Positions 1 to 9,216 are shown, counted from the first letter of the stretch. The stretch: DNA of 64,000 nucleotides from Paraburkholderia sp. IMGN_8 (GCF_038050405.1 NZ_CP150901.1:1240001-1304000); one strand, 5' to 3'. Notes: generated by a model from the sequence alone, not told the origin. Program-made: numbers and translations.

Positions 1-1047
1 CAATTTAAGTGCTTCCCCAGGGTTGTCGAGTTCGATTTTCACCGGCACCCGCTGTACCACCTTCACGAAATTGCCCGTTGCATTTTCCGGCGGCAGGAGC
101 GCAAAGTGCGAGCCGGTCCCGCGTTGAATGCTGTCGACGTGACCGCGAAGCCGCAGGTCCGGAAACGCATCGACGAGGACCGTGACTTGCTGGCCCGGTC
201 GCACGTGGGTCAACTGTGTCTCCTTGTAGTTCGCGGTCACATAGAGCTTGTCCGGGACGACCGACAACAGCGTCTGCCCGGGCTGCACAAAGTTGCCCTG
301 TTCGACGCTCTTGTTCGCGACACTGCCGGACTCGGTTGCGTAGATTCTGGTGTACGACAGGTTGAGCGTCGCCTGCTCCAGCGAGGCCTGAGCCTGGGCG
401 ACGGCGGCCTCCGCCGTTTTGACCTGGGAGCGCGCAAGCTTCGCCTGCGCTTGTGACGCGTCGACCTTGACCTGGGCCGCGGTAACAGAGGCGCGTGTAC
501 CGTCGGCGGCCGACTTCGCTTCGTCGACCCGCTCCGACGACACGGCGCGCACATCGGCGACGGATTGCAGCCGTGCGAGGTTGATGCCGGCAAGCTTCGC
601 ATTCGCTCGGGCCACTTCAAGCTCCGCCTGCTGCTGGCCGGTATTGGCGTCGGCCACCGCGACCTGATTGCGCGCCTCTTCCAGCTTGCCAACGGCCGCC
701 GCGACGTTGGCGCGCGCCTGGTCCACCTGAACGACGTAGTCGCGCGGGTCGAGTTCGACGAGGAGATCGCCGGCCGTCACCTTGCTGTTGTCGTTGACAT
801 GCAGTGTCTGCACGTAAGCCGGGACCTTGGGGATGACCGAGACGAGATGCGCGTCGATATAGGCGTCGTCCGTCTGCTTCTCGTAGAGGTCCGGCACCAG
901 GAAATACGCGGCGATTGCCAGCAGCACGATCAGCGCGAGTATGCCGAGAATCAGCCCGCGTCGATTGGCGGGCGGCGGGGGCGGAGCAGGTGCAATGACG
1001 GGCGGCGGCGTGGTTGCCGGTTTTTGAACCGGTGGTGCTTCGCTCAT
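1..1047 (-). CDS. HlyD/EmrA-family efflux adaptor (3' end cut by window edge)
   Basis: Periplasmic adaptor of a drug exporter that links the inner-membrane MFS pump encoded just upstream to an outer-membrane channel. The start is the ATG at 1047 and 349 codons are visible without a stop before the window edge. A proline-rich cytoplasmic N-terminus (about residues 8-27) is followed by one membrane helix (about 29-50), a first lipoyl half beginning near DAYIDAH, a long Ala/Gln-rich coiled-coil hairpin (about 95-210), and the second lipoyl and beta-barrel part containing LSYTRIYA and GNFVKVVQRVPV, all typical of EmrA. It lies 64 nt downstream of the MFS gene on the same strand, so an emrAB-like operon is very likely. 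An outer-membrane factor may follow outside the window. Substrate unknown. Confidence 0.93.
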   Translation of the reverse strand, partial: MSEAPPVQKPATTPPPVIAPAPPPPPANRRGLILGILALIVLLAIAAYFLVPDLYEKQTDDAYIDAHLVSVIPKVPAYVQTLHVNDNSKVTAGDLLVELDPRDYVVQVDQARANVAAAVGKLEEARNQVAVADANTGQQQAELEVARANAKLAGINLARLQSVADVRAVSSERVDEAKSAADGTRASVTAAQVKVDASQAQAKLARSQVKTAEAAVAQAQASLEQATLNLSYTRIYATESGSVANKSVEQGNFVQPGQTLLSVVPDKLYVTANYKETQLTHVRPGQQVTVLVDAFPDLRLRGHVDSIQRGTGSHFALLPPENATGNFVKVVQRVPVKIELDNPGEALKL

Positions 1048-1111
1048 CGCTGCCTCCGGCCGCGCAAATGGATAGGGGTTGGAAGAGACACTGTTTTCAT
1101 GGCCGCGCTCC

Positions 1112-2722
1112 TTATTTTTTGGCCACCGGGGTCGGCGGAATGATGGGAACGAGGCATAGCGCGATGACACCGACGACCGCCATGAAGGCGAACGCATCCG
1201 CGTAGGCGAGCGTGGCGGCCTGGTGTGTGCCTGCTTCGGCGAGAACGCTTAGTGCTGCGCGCTGGCTCTCGATGGGGGTATAGCCGCCGCGCGCGACCAG
1301 CGTTGCGCTCACCGAAGAGAGCCAGTCTCGCGTCACGGGATTGTCGTGGCGAAGGTGTTCGAACAGGCGCGATGAATGAAGCGTCTCGCGATGCCCGATG
1401 AGAATGGTCAGCAGCGCGACCCCGAGCGAAGCGCCGAACTGCCGGAAGGTCATGTAAAGGGAGACGCCGTCGAGCAGCTTGTTCTGCTCGATTCTTGCCA
1501 CCGTGCCGCTGCCCACCGCCGGCAACAACGGGGACAGGCAGCAGGCGTAAAGAATCAGCGGAACCACATAGTAATAACCAGGCGTGTCCGTCGTCAGCAG
1601 GCGATTGAACAGAACCATCGACGCGATCAGCATGACGAGAGCAATCACGATCGTCTTGCGTTGGCCGATTCGCGCGATGAGGCCGACCATGAGCGGCCGG
1701 ATGGCGGCTGCGGTCAACGCATAGATGCAGATGATCTGCCCGGTCTGGGTCGCGCTATGGGTATGGGTCGAGAGATTGCGCAGAAACTCGGGCAGAACGA
1801 ACAGGCTGCCCGACAGGATCATGCCGGTGAAGACACCGATCAACGCGGACGACAACACGTAGCGGTCACGCAGCAGACCGAGCCAGAGCAGCGGCGTTCG
1901 ATTCGCCGGACTCGCCTGCCAGACGACGAACAGAAGCAGGGCCGTGCCGCCCGTCCAGGCGAGCACGCGAATATGTAGCGATCCGAACCAGTCGTCGATC
2001 TCGCCGCGATTGAGGATGATCTGAAGCGAGATCAGCGCCGTTGCGAGAAGAGCAATGCCGAGCCAGTCGGTGCTGACCACGCGCGCTGAGGCGGGCGGCG
2101 GGAGTGTCGGGAAGTAGCGGGCCAGCAGCCATATCGCGGCGGCTGCATAGAGCAGATTCGGCAGGAAGATCAGGCGCCAGTTGAAATGGTCCGTGATATA
2201 GCCGCTGACCAGAAGCCCTGCCGCGCTCGACAGATAGAGCAACGTGGAAGCCTTCATCAGCGACGGGCTGCGCTGCGGTTTGGGCATCAGCACGTAGATG
2301 CTCGCGCGCCACCATACGACGAGACCCGCCCCGGCCAGCCCCTGGACGGCGCGCCAGATCAGCATCGAACTGAGATCCGGAGAGATCGCGCAACCCATCG
2401 AGGCGATCGCGAACACGACGATGGTCGAGAGCAGGAAGCGCTTGTAGCCGTAGTGCCCAGCCATCCAGATCGAGACGGGTACGCCGAGAAACAGCGCGCA
2501 GCTATAGACGGTCAGCAGCCAGCTGGCTTCGTCCGCGGACACGCCCAACGTGCCGGTCAGATCCGCCAGCACCAGGTTCATGCTGTCGAACGTATAGAAC
2601 TCCATCCCGGTGGCGAGGCCAAGGCCTACGAGCAGCAGGCGGGTATGCGCCGGCGACATCACGAGCGTCGGCGCGGGCGGAGGCGAAGCGGGCATCGCTG
2701 CCGGCCGTGCAGTGTCACTCAT
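1112..2722 (-). CDS. DHA2-family MFS drug exporter (EmrB-like)
   Basis: Inner-membrane proton-driven exporter of the 14-helix DHA2 class, 536 residues, the usual EmrB length. The sequence is an almost continuous run of hydrophobic helices. The loop between helices 2 and 3 has GHYGYKR, the place of the MFS G-x-x-x-D-R-x-G-R/K signature, and WRAVQGLAGAGLV follows in helix 4. Helix 1 reads TFDSMNLVLADL, retaining an acidic residue as in EmrB. It sits between a small membrane ORF (33 nt upstream) and the EmrA-like adaptor (64 nt downstream), all on the minus strand. EmrAB pumps typically export hydrophobic weak acids and uncouplers; the actual substrate here is not predictable. Confidence 0.94.
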   Translation of the reverse strand: MSDTARPAAMPASPPPAPTLVMSPAHTRLLLVGLGLATGMEFYTFDSMNLVLADLTGTLGVSADEASWLLTVYSCALFLGVPVSIWMAGHYGYKRFLLSTIVVFAIASMGCAISPDLSSMLIWRAVQGLAGAGLVVWWRASIYVLMPKPQRSPSLMKASTLLYLSSAAGLLVSGYITDHFNWRLIFLPNLLYAAAAIWLLARYFPTLPPPASARVVSTDWLGIALLATALISLQIILNRGEIDDWFGSLHIRVLAWTGGTALLLFVVWQASPANRTPLLWLGLLRDRYVLSSALIGVFTGMILSGSLFVLPEFLRNLSTHTHSATQTGQIICIYALTAAAIRPLMVGLIARIGQRKTIVIALVMLIASMVLFNRLLTTDTPGYYYVVPLILYACCLSPLLPAVGSGTVARIEQNKLLDGVSLYMTFRQFGASLGVALLTILIGHRETLHSSRLFEHLRHDNPVTRDWLSSVSATLVARGGYTPIESQRAALSVLAEAGTHQAATLAYADAFAFMAVVGVIALCLVPIIPPTPVAKK

Positions 2723-2755
2723 GGCAGGAGCCGATCCGTACTTGACAGGCGATGA

Positions 2756-3121
2756 TCACGAGAAGAGCCGCAAGACGGCATGCATCGCCGCGGTGATGAA
2801 GAAGAACGCCACGCCAAGCAAGGTTGCGCAGATTGCCCCTGGCAGGCGCCACGTGGATGTGGACATGGCCTTCATGGCTGTGTGCCCCGGCCACGCGATC
2901 CTGCGTCCGCGACCGCGCAGGCCTCGGGCGAACACGGGTCGTAAGGCATAGAAGGCTCCTTCAAGATGACGTGCGTTTCCAGGCAACGTCAGGAAAGCGC
3001 ACAGACCGGGCTCAGTTGCCGCACCGCACGACGGCCCCGGCCGGTCCTGCGCGCTATCCAGTGGGACAGCTTCCGACATCGGCACAACAGATCTGAAGAC
3101 GGTGAGGCGATGATGCCGCAT
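2756..3121 (-). CDS. Small putative membrane protein upstream of EmrB-like gene
   Basis: A 121-residue reading frame not matched to any family I recognise. The C-terminal 30 residues form one clear membrane helix (ICATLLGVAFFFITAAMHAV) followed by a short basic tail. The N-terminal two thirds are of low character and rich in Arg/Pro. A possible ribosome site (TAAGG) precedes the ATG at 3121. An internal ATG would give a roughly 39-residue single-helix peptide, which may be the real product. It is 33 nt upstream of the MFS gene on the same strand, so it may be the first gene of the exporter operon. Could also be a chance ORF in high-GC DNA. Confidence 0.4.
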   Translation of the reverse strand: MRHHRLTVFRSVVPMSEAVPLDSAQDRPGPSCGAATEPGLCAFLTLPGNARHLEGAFYALRPVFARGLRGRGRRIAWPGHTAMKAMSTSTWRLPGAICATLLGVAFFFITAAMHAVLRLFS

Positions 3122-3467
3122 GGCAACCTTAAAAGTCCTTAGCGGGTCATAAATCCTGCTAAAAGCGCCGGTCCCCCAGGCATCGACAACCGGTGTCCCA
3201 GTGTTCCGTGCGCGCTCACGCGGTGTCCGCGGCTACGTTTAAGAACGTTTAAGGCAGTCGTCAGGACATTTAGCGCGCCCTCACCCTAATCTGCTTCCCA
3301 GGTCGTGATGCCGCATTGGTCTCAAGCCGGCGCGTCACATCGTGGAATCCCGCGCGTTCCGGGCGCGGGGCAACGGATCATCCAGGGCGGCGCATAAGTG
3401 CGTCCCGCGATCTACGTGAGCATCGTGGCCCGGCAGAAGCATGCCGGGCGAAACTGACAGGAGCGCG
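3122..3467 (+). other. Intergenic region without a recognisable gene
   Basis: This 346-bp gap separates the minus-strand exporter genes from the plus-strand amidohydrolase remnant, so it should hold divergent promoters. I see no convincing -10/-35 pair, hairpin terminator or conserved ORF in it. Confidence 0.5.
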
Positions 3468-3614
3468 ATGATGAAAGCGCCGGTACAACCCGCACGCGTG
3501 GCGGATCTGGTGATCTACAACGGCAGGATCGTGACGCAGGACGGCCAGCGCTCGTTCGTCACCGCGCTCGGTTGCAGCTGCTTTGCGTTTTGGACGGCAG
3601 GGCGCCCTCGATGA
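3468..3614 (+). pseudogene. Amidohydrolase (YtcJ-like) N-terminal remnant
   Basis: A 48-codon frame starting ATG-ATG after a good ribosome site (AGGAG at about -10) reads ADLVIYNGRIVTQDG then RSFVTAL, which is the start of metal-dependent amidohydrolases of the YtcJ type. Where the family continues with a conserved glycine-rich strand, the frame instead runs into CSCFAFW and stops at the TGA at 3612-3614. The rest of the usual roughly 500-residue enzyme is absent. The stop overlaps the DoxX start by four bases (ATGA), so an original amidohydrolase-doxX operon probably suffered a large internal deletion. Seen: the truncated frame. Inferred: the family and the deletion. Confidence 0.6.
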
Positions 3615-4057
3615 ACCGCCTCGATTCTGACCCGGCACCGGCACCCGCATCGGTACCGTCATGCACGGCCGACGCCGCGCTGCTGTTCCTGCGTGTCGCG
3701 GCCAGCGTGCTGGTGCTGATGGTGCACGGCCTGCCGAAGGCCATGCACTACGCCAGTCAGCTGGCGGCGATCGAAGACCCGCTGCACCTCGGCAAGACGC
3801 TGACGCTAGGCTTTGCGATCTTCGCCGAGGTGCTGTGTCCAGTGCTGATGATCGCGGGCATCGCGACGCGGCTCGCCGCGTTGCCGATCATCGTGATCAC
3901 GCTGATGGCGCTGACGCTCGTGCATCCTGAGTGGACGCTCGATCAGGCGCAGTTCGCATGGATGCTGCTGATTCTGTTCGGCACGATCGTGATCGGCGGC
4001 GCGGGACGCTACCGTGTTGCCTGGTTTTTGCGAACGCCGGCGAGCCGGCGCGCATGA
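3611..4057 (+). CDS. DoxX-family membrane protein
   Basis: A 148-residue protein with four hydrophobic helices (about residues 20-40, 62-82, 86-106, 117-135), the size and pattern of the DoxX/SURF4-like family. The first helix contains LLFLRVAASVLVLMVHGLPK, which matches the DoxX pattern where a conserved H-G-x-x-K follows helix 1, and FAIFAEVLCPVLMIAG in the second helix matches the family G-F-x-x-E-x-x-x-x-x-x-x-x-x-G core. The ATG at 3611 is preferred over an upstream in-frame start at 3572 because it overlaps the stop of the remnant gene (ATGA), typical of translational coupling. DoxX proteins are poorly defined; roles in quinone or thiol redox at the membrane have been proposed. Confidence 0.85.
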   Translation: MNRLDSDPAPAPASVPSCTADAALLFLRVAASVLVLMVHGLPKAMHYASQLAAIEDPLHLGKTLTLGFAIFAEVLCPVLMIAGIATRLAALPIIVITLMALTLVHPEWTLDQAQFAWMLLILFGTIVIGGAGRYRVAWFLRTPASRRA

Positions 4058-4369
4058 TGCAAAGTGGAAAGACTGGCGAGCGATCCGCAAACAGCCAGCC
4101 GTGCAATGCAGGCGCAGTCCCGATGCGCAGACATAACCGAAGGTTCAAAAAATTTGATTTGATCAATCAAAAATTTGCGCTATTTGCGGGCTACGAACTG
4201 CCGTAGTATTCCCCAAACTGGTGATCCAGATAAGATCCTGCTCGTGGAGCTTTTCAGGGTCCGGTTGCCCACGCGTCCGTCCTGACCTGAAAACCCATAG
4301 AACAGACGATCGTGACATACGCAAAGCCGTCGCTCAATCAATTCACTCTCCTGGATTCGCGAGCTTGCG
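4058..4369 (+). promoter_or_regulatory. Promoter region of the large regulator with AT-rich inverted repeat
   Basis: No gene is seen in this 312-bp gap. From about 4145 to 4195 the DNA is markedly AT-rich compared with its surroundings and contains an inverted repeat, TTTGATT at 4153-4159 and AATCAAA at 4165-4171, separated by five bases. This is the best candidate operator or promoter element for the winged-helix regulator that begins at 4370. Assignment is inference only. Confidence 0.4.
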
Positions 4370-7258
4370 ATGATTCAAATTGGACAACTTCATATTTCGC
4401 TCGAGCATCGCGAAATACGCTCGCATGGCGAATCAGTGCGTCTCGGCAGCCGCGCCTTCGACATCCTTGAATTGTTGATTTCCGCCAAAGGGGCGCTGGT
4501 CTCCAAGGAGGAGATCATGCGGCACGTCTGGCCCGACACGATCGTAGAGGAAAACAACCTCCAGGTGCACGTTGCGGCGATACGCAAGGCGCTGGGCGCG
4601 GATCGCGACCGCATCGTGACAGTGCCGGGCCGTGGCTACCGTATGACCGGCATGAAGATGGCGGCGGGCGCTGAGATAGTAGATGTGGGCGAGGGCGCCC
4701 TCGCTACACAGCGGTCAAATACGCACAATCTTCCTCTCCATGTGTCGGCATTGGTGGGGCGGCAATGCGCCGTCGCGGACGTGCTGGACGCCATCGAACC
4801 CGCGCAGATCGTGACGCTTGTCGGCTCGGGCGGCATCGGCAAGACGTGCCTCGCTATCGAAGCGGCAAGACAGATGCTGCCGCGCTTTCCTGATGGTGTG
4901 GCGTTCGTGTCGCTTGCGCCGGTGTCGGACTCGCGTTTTGCGCTGGACGCACTCGCGATGGCGCTAGGCATGAAGATTTCTTCGAGCGGCCATTCGCTTG
5001 CGCATATCGCGCATGAAATGAGGGGCAAGCGCCTGTTGATCGTGCTGGACAATTGCGAGCACGTGGTCGAAGCAGCTGCCGCGATGGCGGAGGCGCTGGC
5101 GGCAGCCGGCGAGGGCATGCGGGTGCTGGCGACAAGTCGCGAAGCGCTGCGGGCGCGTGACGAAGTCGTCTATCCAGTTCTGTCGCTCGACGTGCCCAGC
5201 CCCGGAAACCCAAGCGATGACGTGTTGGAGACGAGTGCGGTCCAGCTGTTTCTCACGCGCGCTCGCGCTGCCGATCCGCAATTTTCGTCCGACGAGCGCA
5301 GCATTTTTCTGATCGGAGAGGTCTGCCGGCATCTGGACGGTATTCCGCTCGCCATCGAACTGGCCGCGGCGCGTGCCGCGGTCCTTGGCATCGAGGTGTT
5401 GGCGGCGCGCCTCGACGACCGCTTGCGGATACTGTCGGGAGGTTACAGGACGGCGTTGCCGCGCCATCAGACGTTGAAGGCGACACTCGACTGGAGCTAC
5501 CGTCTGCTCGACAACAGCGAACGTGTCATCTTGCGCTGGCTCGGCATGTTCGTCGATGCGTTCACGTTCGATTCGGCCTGTTACGTCGGCGCGCAACTCA
5601 GCCTCACGCAGGCGGAAGTGCTGAATGCGCTGAGTGGCCTCGTGTCGAAGTCGCTGGTGATCCGCGCCGACGGCAGCGCTTCACCGAGGTATCGTCTGCT
5701 GGAAACGACACGTGCCTATGCGCTGCAGCGACTCGACGACAACGGCGAGCGTGGCGCTGCCGCACTGGCCCACGCAAAATCGTTCTGCGAGCGCTTCAAA
5801 CGCGCGCGCGACGATCTATCGGTGACGTCGCCGCAAGAAGGTCTGGCGGATTTCACGCGTGAAATCGGCAATGTGCGAGCCGCGCTCGACTGGGCTTTTT
5901 CGGCCACGGGCAATCGCGAGGTCGGCGTCGAGCTTGCCTCGATTGTCGTACCGTATCTGTTCGATCTTTCACTCGTCGACGAATGCCGTAGCCGCGCGCG
6001 CGCCGCGCTCGATGCCGCGCGTGGCGCAGACGCTTCAAACTTTCCGGCCGAAGCGCGCTTGAGGCTGACGACGAGCTGGGCGGCTGCGCTTGTCTATACG
6101 CAGGGTCCGACCAGGCAGACGCTGGACGCATGGTCCGAAGTGTTGACGCTTGCCGTTGCTGTGGGCCATGCCGGATTTGAATCGCGCGCGTTGTGCGGAC
6201 TACGGCACTCGTATCAGGCGGGCGGCGAGGCGCGTCAGGCGCTGGTCGTGGCGCGGCGCTTCGAAGCGCTGGGCTGCCAGTTCACCGATGCGACGCACAG
6301 GCTGATCGGCCGCCGCATGGAAGGCGTCGCGCTGCACTACGTCGGCGAGCAGCGCGTGGCGCGCCAGAAGATCGAAGAGATGTTGAGCGCCTGGGTATCC
6401 ACTGCTCATCGGTGGAACACGATCGGCTTCAGGTTCGACCAGGCCATCGTCGCGCGGGCGCTGCTCGCGCGCGTGACGTGGGCGCTGGGAGACACTGCAG
6501 GAGCGATGCGGCTTGCCGGGGAGGCGTTGGAGGCTGCCCTTCAGCACGATTTCGAACTCGTGACCTGCTATGTGCTCGGCGACGTTTTTGTGCCGCTAGC
6601 GCTGCTCACGGGCGAGCGCGCGGCGGCGGAACGCGGGCTCGCGATGCTGAAGCGTATCTCGTCGCGTGTATCGCTATCGATCTGGCACACCTGCGGCGCA
6701 TGCTACGACGAGTATCTGTTGTCGCTTTCCGGCGAGCAGCCTTACCGGCTGGCGCAATTTCGCAGCGCGCTGGACGAACTTCGCGACATCGACTTTCTGG
6801 CGCCGCTGACGATGCTGCTATGTCAGTTCGCACGCGCGCTGATGCGTGCGGAACAGTACGCAGAAGCGCTGGCCGCAATCGACGAAGCCTTGCAGCATGG
6901 CGAAGAGACGGGGGAGCGGTGGTACTACGCCGAGCTGTGCCGTGCGAAGGCGGACGTGATGCGCACATTGCAGAGGGACGCGGATGCCGAAGCGTGGTTC
7001 ACGACCGCGCTGGAGTCGGCGCGCCGGCAGGGCGCCGCGGTTCTCGCGTTGCGCGCCGCAAGTAGTCTCGTGCGGCTCTGGATCGAGCAGGACCGCCTGG
7101 GTGAGGCGCGCAGGTTGCTGTCGCGAGCGCTTGCTCGCTTGAGCCGGTACCCGGCCGATCCGGATGTTCGCGACGGGCGGGCCTTGCTGGCCGAACTGGA
7201 GGCAAAGATCGCCGCCGTGGACGACGAGGACCGCCGGCCGGCCTGTATCGGCGCCTGA
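4370..7258 (+). CDS. Winged-helix / NB-ARC-like ATPase transcriptional regulator
   Basis: A 962-residue signal-transducing regulator. Residues 1-95 form an OmpR/CadC-type winged helix (GSRAFDILELLIS, then KEEIMRHVWPDTIVEENNLQVHVAAIRKAL and the GRGYR wing). Next comes an AAA/NB-ARC-type NTPase with Walker A GSGGIGKT at about residues 151-158 and Walker B LLIVLDNCEH at about 222-231, then LATSREALR and GIPLAIELAAAR, the sensor and GLPLA-like motifs of AfsR/LuxR-STAND proteins. The C-terminal half (about 450-960) is helical and looks like degenerate TPR repeats. STAND proteins are thought to oligomerise on ATP when an inducer binds the C-terminal part; the inducer here is unknown. It follows the DoxX gene and converges with a LysR gene 16 nt beyond its stop. 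Confidence 0.88.
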   Translation: MIQIGQLHISLEHREIRSHGESVRLGSRAFDILELLISAKGALVSKEEIMRHVWPDTIVEENNLQVHVAAIRKALGADRDRIVTVPGRGYRMTGMKMAAGAEIVDVGEGALATQRSNTHNLPLHVSALVGRQCAVADVLDAIEPAQIVTLVGSGGIGKTCLAIEAARQMLPRFPDGVAFVSLAPVSDSRFALDALAMALGMKISSSGHSLAHIAHEMRGKRLLIVLDNCEHVVEAAAAMAEALAAAGEGMRVLATSREALRARDEVVYPVLSLDVPSPGNPSDDVLETSAVQLFLTRARAADPQFSSDERSIFLIGEVCRHLDGIPLAIELAAARAAVLGIEVLAARLDDRLRILSGGYRTALPRHQTLKATLDWSYRLLDNSERVILRWLGMFVDAFTFDSACYVGAQLSLTQAEVLNALSGLVSKSLVIRADGSASPRYRLLETTRAYALQRLDDNGERGAAALAHAKSFCERFKRARDDLSVTSPQEGLADFTREIGNVRAALDWAFSATGNREVGVELASIVVPYLFDLSLVDECRSRARAALDAARGADASNFPAEARLRLTTSWAAALVYTQGPTRQTLDAWSEVLTLAVAVGHAGFESRALCGLRHSYQAGGEARQALVVARRFEALGCQFTDATHRLIGRRMEGVALHYVGEQRVARQKIEEMLSAWVSTAHRWNTIGFRFDQAIVARALLARVTWALGDTAGAMRLAGEALEAALQHDFELVTCYVLGDVFVPLALLTGERAAAERGLAMLKRISSRVSLSIWHTCGACYDEYLLSLSGEQPYRLAQFRSALDELRDIDFLAPLTMLLCQFARALMRAEQYAEALAAIDEALQHGEETGERWYYAELCRAKADVMRTLQRDADAEAWFTTALESARRQGAAVLALRAASSLVRLWIEQDRLGEARRLLSRALARLSRYPADPDVRDGRALLAELEAKIAAVDDEDRRPACIGA

Positions 7259-7274
7259 CACGTTCCGGCAGCCG

Positions 7275-8189
7275 TCATGCGTACGGATGCCCGACGAAAC
7301 GCTCCACGAGATCGGGCGCATCGAGACGATCGATCCACCAGCGCATCGCCTGTCCGGTTTCGTCTTCGCGCCAGGCCATATAAAAGTGTGTTACTTCCCG
7401 CATGCCGAAGACCTGCTTGGCAACGAGCTCGCCGCGTGCGATAGGCGCTGTCGCGAGGCACTCGGGAATGGTGCCGACAGCGAGCCCTTCGAGTTGCGCA
7501 GCGAGTTTGCCGGCGAGCGTGGGCAGCGTCAGGCAATTCTGCGTAGCGGCGGCGCCGACGGTGCGCGGCATCAATTCGCGCGAGGTATCGCCGATGACCG
7601 CGCCGCGATGGCGCGCGACGGTTTCCATGGTCAGCGGATCAGGAAGCGCCGCGAGCGGATGGGTGGGCGCCACCACGAAAACATGGCGCATCGAACCGAT
7701 CGGGCGGGCGACGAGATTGGGCACGTTGGGTGGATCGCCCGCGGCGCCCACCACGAGGTCGGCACGCCGCGTGATCAATGCATCCCACGTGCCGCCCAAC
7801 ACTTCCCGGGACAGGCGCAGGCGCGTCTCCATGTTCATGTCGTAAAACGCGTGGACGTACGGCCAGATCGCGTCGAAAGGCAGGATCTCGTCGATGCAGA
7901 TGCGCAGTTCCGATTCCCAGCCGTGTTGCACGCGTTTTGCCTTGAGCTCGAGTTCTTCGGCGCCTTGCAGCAGACGCCTGCCTTCCTCGACCACCACCCG
8001 TCCTGCGTGCGTGAATTTCGCCCGCCGGCCGCTCCGGTCGAACAGGGCGACTTCGAGGTCGCTCTCGAGCTTCTGCACCAGATAGCTCAGCGACGACGGC
8101 ACACGATGCAGAAGTTCGGCGGCCTCCGCGAACGTACCGGTGCGATCGATTGCATCGAGTACTTCCAATACCTCAAATGACAGCTTCAT
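7275..8189 (-). CDS. LysR-family transcriptional regulator
   Basis: DNA-binding regulator of 304 residues, the usual LysR length. The winged HTH occupies about residues 1-60 (MKLSFEVLEVLDAIDRTGTF, AEAAELLHRVPSSLSYLVQKLE, then LFDRSGRRAKFTHAG), followed by the linker helix and a two-lobe effector domain. The start is the ATG at 8189, with AGGAA about 8 nt upstream; a longer frame to 8288 adds a non-conserved extension and is rejected. It ends 16 nt from the convergent large regulator gene. No obvious target is divergently placed, so its regulon cannot be told from context. Confidence 0.93.
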   Translation of the reverse strand: MKLSFEVLEVLDAIDRTGTFAEAAELLHRVPSSLSYLVQKLESDLEVALFDRSGRRAKFTHAGRVVVEEGRRLLQGAEELELKAKRVQHGWESELRICIDEILPFDAIWPYVHAFYDMNMETRLRLSREVLGGTWDALITRRADLVVGAAGDPPNVPNLVARPIGSMRHVFVVAPTHPLAALPDPLTMETVARHRGAVIGDTSRELMPRTVGAAATQNCLTLPTLAGKLAAQLEGLAVGTIPECLATAPIARGELVAKQVFGMREVTHFYMAWREDETGQAMRWWIDRLDAPDLVERFVGHPYA

Positions 8190-8520
8190 CAACGATTCCT
8201 GGGGTGGTTGCCTGATTGCGCCTGTCCTGGACCGCGCGTGGTCCGATACCGTGGATTGTCGCACTGAGCGGGAGGCCAGTGGCGGCACACATGCGCCCTT
8301 CAGAAGTCTTCAGGAAAAGATAGCGCGAATTTGTTCTCGCCAGAATAGGGTGGACTCAGGCGATGCCTGGTCTGTGGAAGGGGAGCCGGACTTCGAGGAA
8401 TTGCGCCTGAAGCGGCTGTTGGGGGCGTGAACCGGGGCAGATTGCCCCGTACCGCGGCTTTTCCCCGGTGTTTGCGGAAAGGACTCGCGCTAGTGCGCGC
8501 CTATCGGGCTACAAAGCGGC
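8190..8520. other. Gene-free gap with a small hairpin
   Basis: A 331-bp stretch between two minus-strand genes. It must hold the promoter for the LysR gene. A perfect 7-bp stem with a 3-base loop (CGGGGCA at 8433-8439, TGCCCCG at 8443-8449) is present but lacks a T-tract, so it is not a convincing intrinsic terminator. A short plus-strand frame at 8140-8430 has no family resemblance and overlaps the LysR start. Confidence 0.4.
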
Positions 8521-9216
8521 CTACAAAGCAAGCCTGTCCATTTCGCCATAAACGCGATGCAGCCACACCTTGACGCGCTGCCGCTCCAGCAAGCCGAGCC
8601 CATTGGCGGCGCGATCGGGGTGATTGACTGCCGCCCAGAAGCTCGCGCTTTGCTGATCGATCTTCTGCATCGTCGTATCGGGCAGACGGCGCAGGGAGAT
8701 CACGCTGGCGCCAAGCGCTTCGGCTCGGGCGCGTTCGCCGGACGCATCCAGAATCTGGAAACGGTCACCGCGGATTTCATTCAGGACGAGCACAAGCTTG
8801 AGGCGTCCGCCGAACTGGTCGAGCCACTCCCGTAGCAAATCGACCGAATCGCGTCCTGCGTCCATCACGTGCCACCAGGTCAGCTTCAGTCCATGCTCTT
8901 CCGCGAGACCGATCACGTCCGCATCGTCTAACCATTGGGAGAGGGGCTGCTGTGTCTGAGCGGCGAGATCGACCAGAACGCGCCGCTCGGGATCCTCGAG
9001 TGCGTGTTCGATGATGGGATCGAGACTGTCATGCTGATCGAGCACGGCCGGTGCGGCAAAATCGGCATAGAAGCGCAATAAGGCGCCATGCGATTTGTCG
9101 GTATCGAAGCCGACGAACGGCATGCTCCGGTCGATAAAATGCTGGGCTAGCACGCGCGCGACGAGCGATTTGCCAACGCCGCCTTTTTCGCCACCAATGA
9201 AGTGGATATGGCTCAT
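8521..9216 (-). CDS. Orphan ParA/MinD-like P-loop ATPase
   Basis: A 231-residue cytoplasmic ATPase of the ParA/MinD (SIMIBI) fold. The N-terminus MSHIHFIGGEKGGVGKS carries the deviant Walker A motif (K-G-G-x-G-K-S) with the signature lysine, VGFDTDKSHG is switch-I-like, and RVLVDLAAQ is Walker-B-like. The ATG at 9216 follows AAAGGA at about -13; a longer frame to 9324 is not conserved in character. There is no ParB gene, parS-like repeat or plasmid gene nearby, so chromosome segregation is unlikely. Stand-alone proteins of this type are common in proteobacteria, often annotated as mobilization or nucleotide-binding proteins, with unclear roles. The glycine-zipper gene lies 247 bp upstream on the same strand. 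Confidence 0.85.
   Translation of the reverse strand: MSHIHFIGGEKGGVGKSLVARVLAQHFIDRSMPFVGFDTDKSHGALLRFYADFAAPAVLDQHDSLDPIIEHALEDPERRVLVDLAAQTQQPLSQWLDDADVIGLAEEHGLKLTWWHVMDAGRDSVDLLREWLDQFGGRLKLVLVLNEIRGDRFQILDASGERARAEALGASVISLRRLPDTTMQKIDQQSASFWAAVNHPDRAANGLGLLERQRVKVWLHRVYGEMDRLAL

Noticed and set aside
8140..8430. 96-codon plus-strand frame overlapping the LysR start
   Set aside because: No homologous character, no ribosome site, and it overlaps a well-supported gene.
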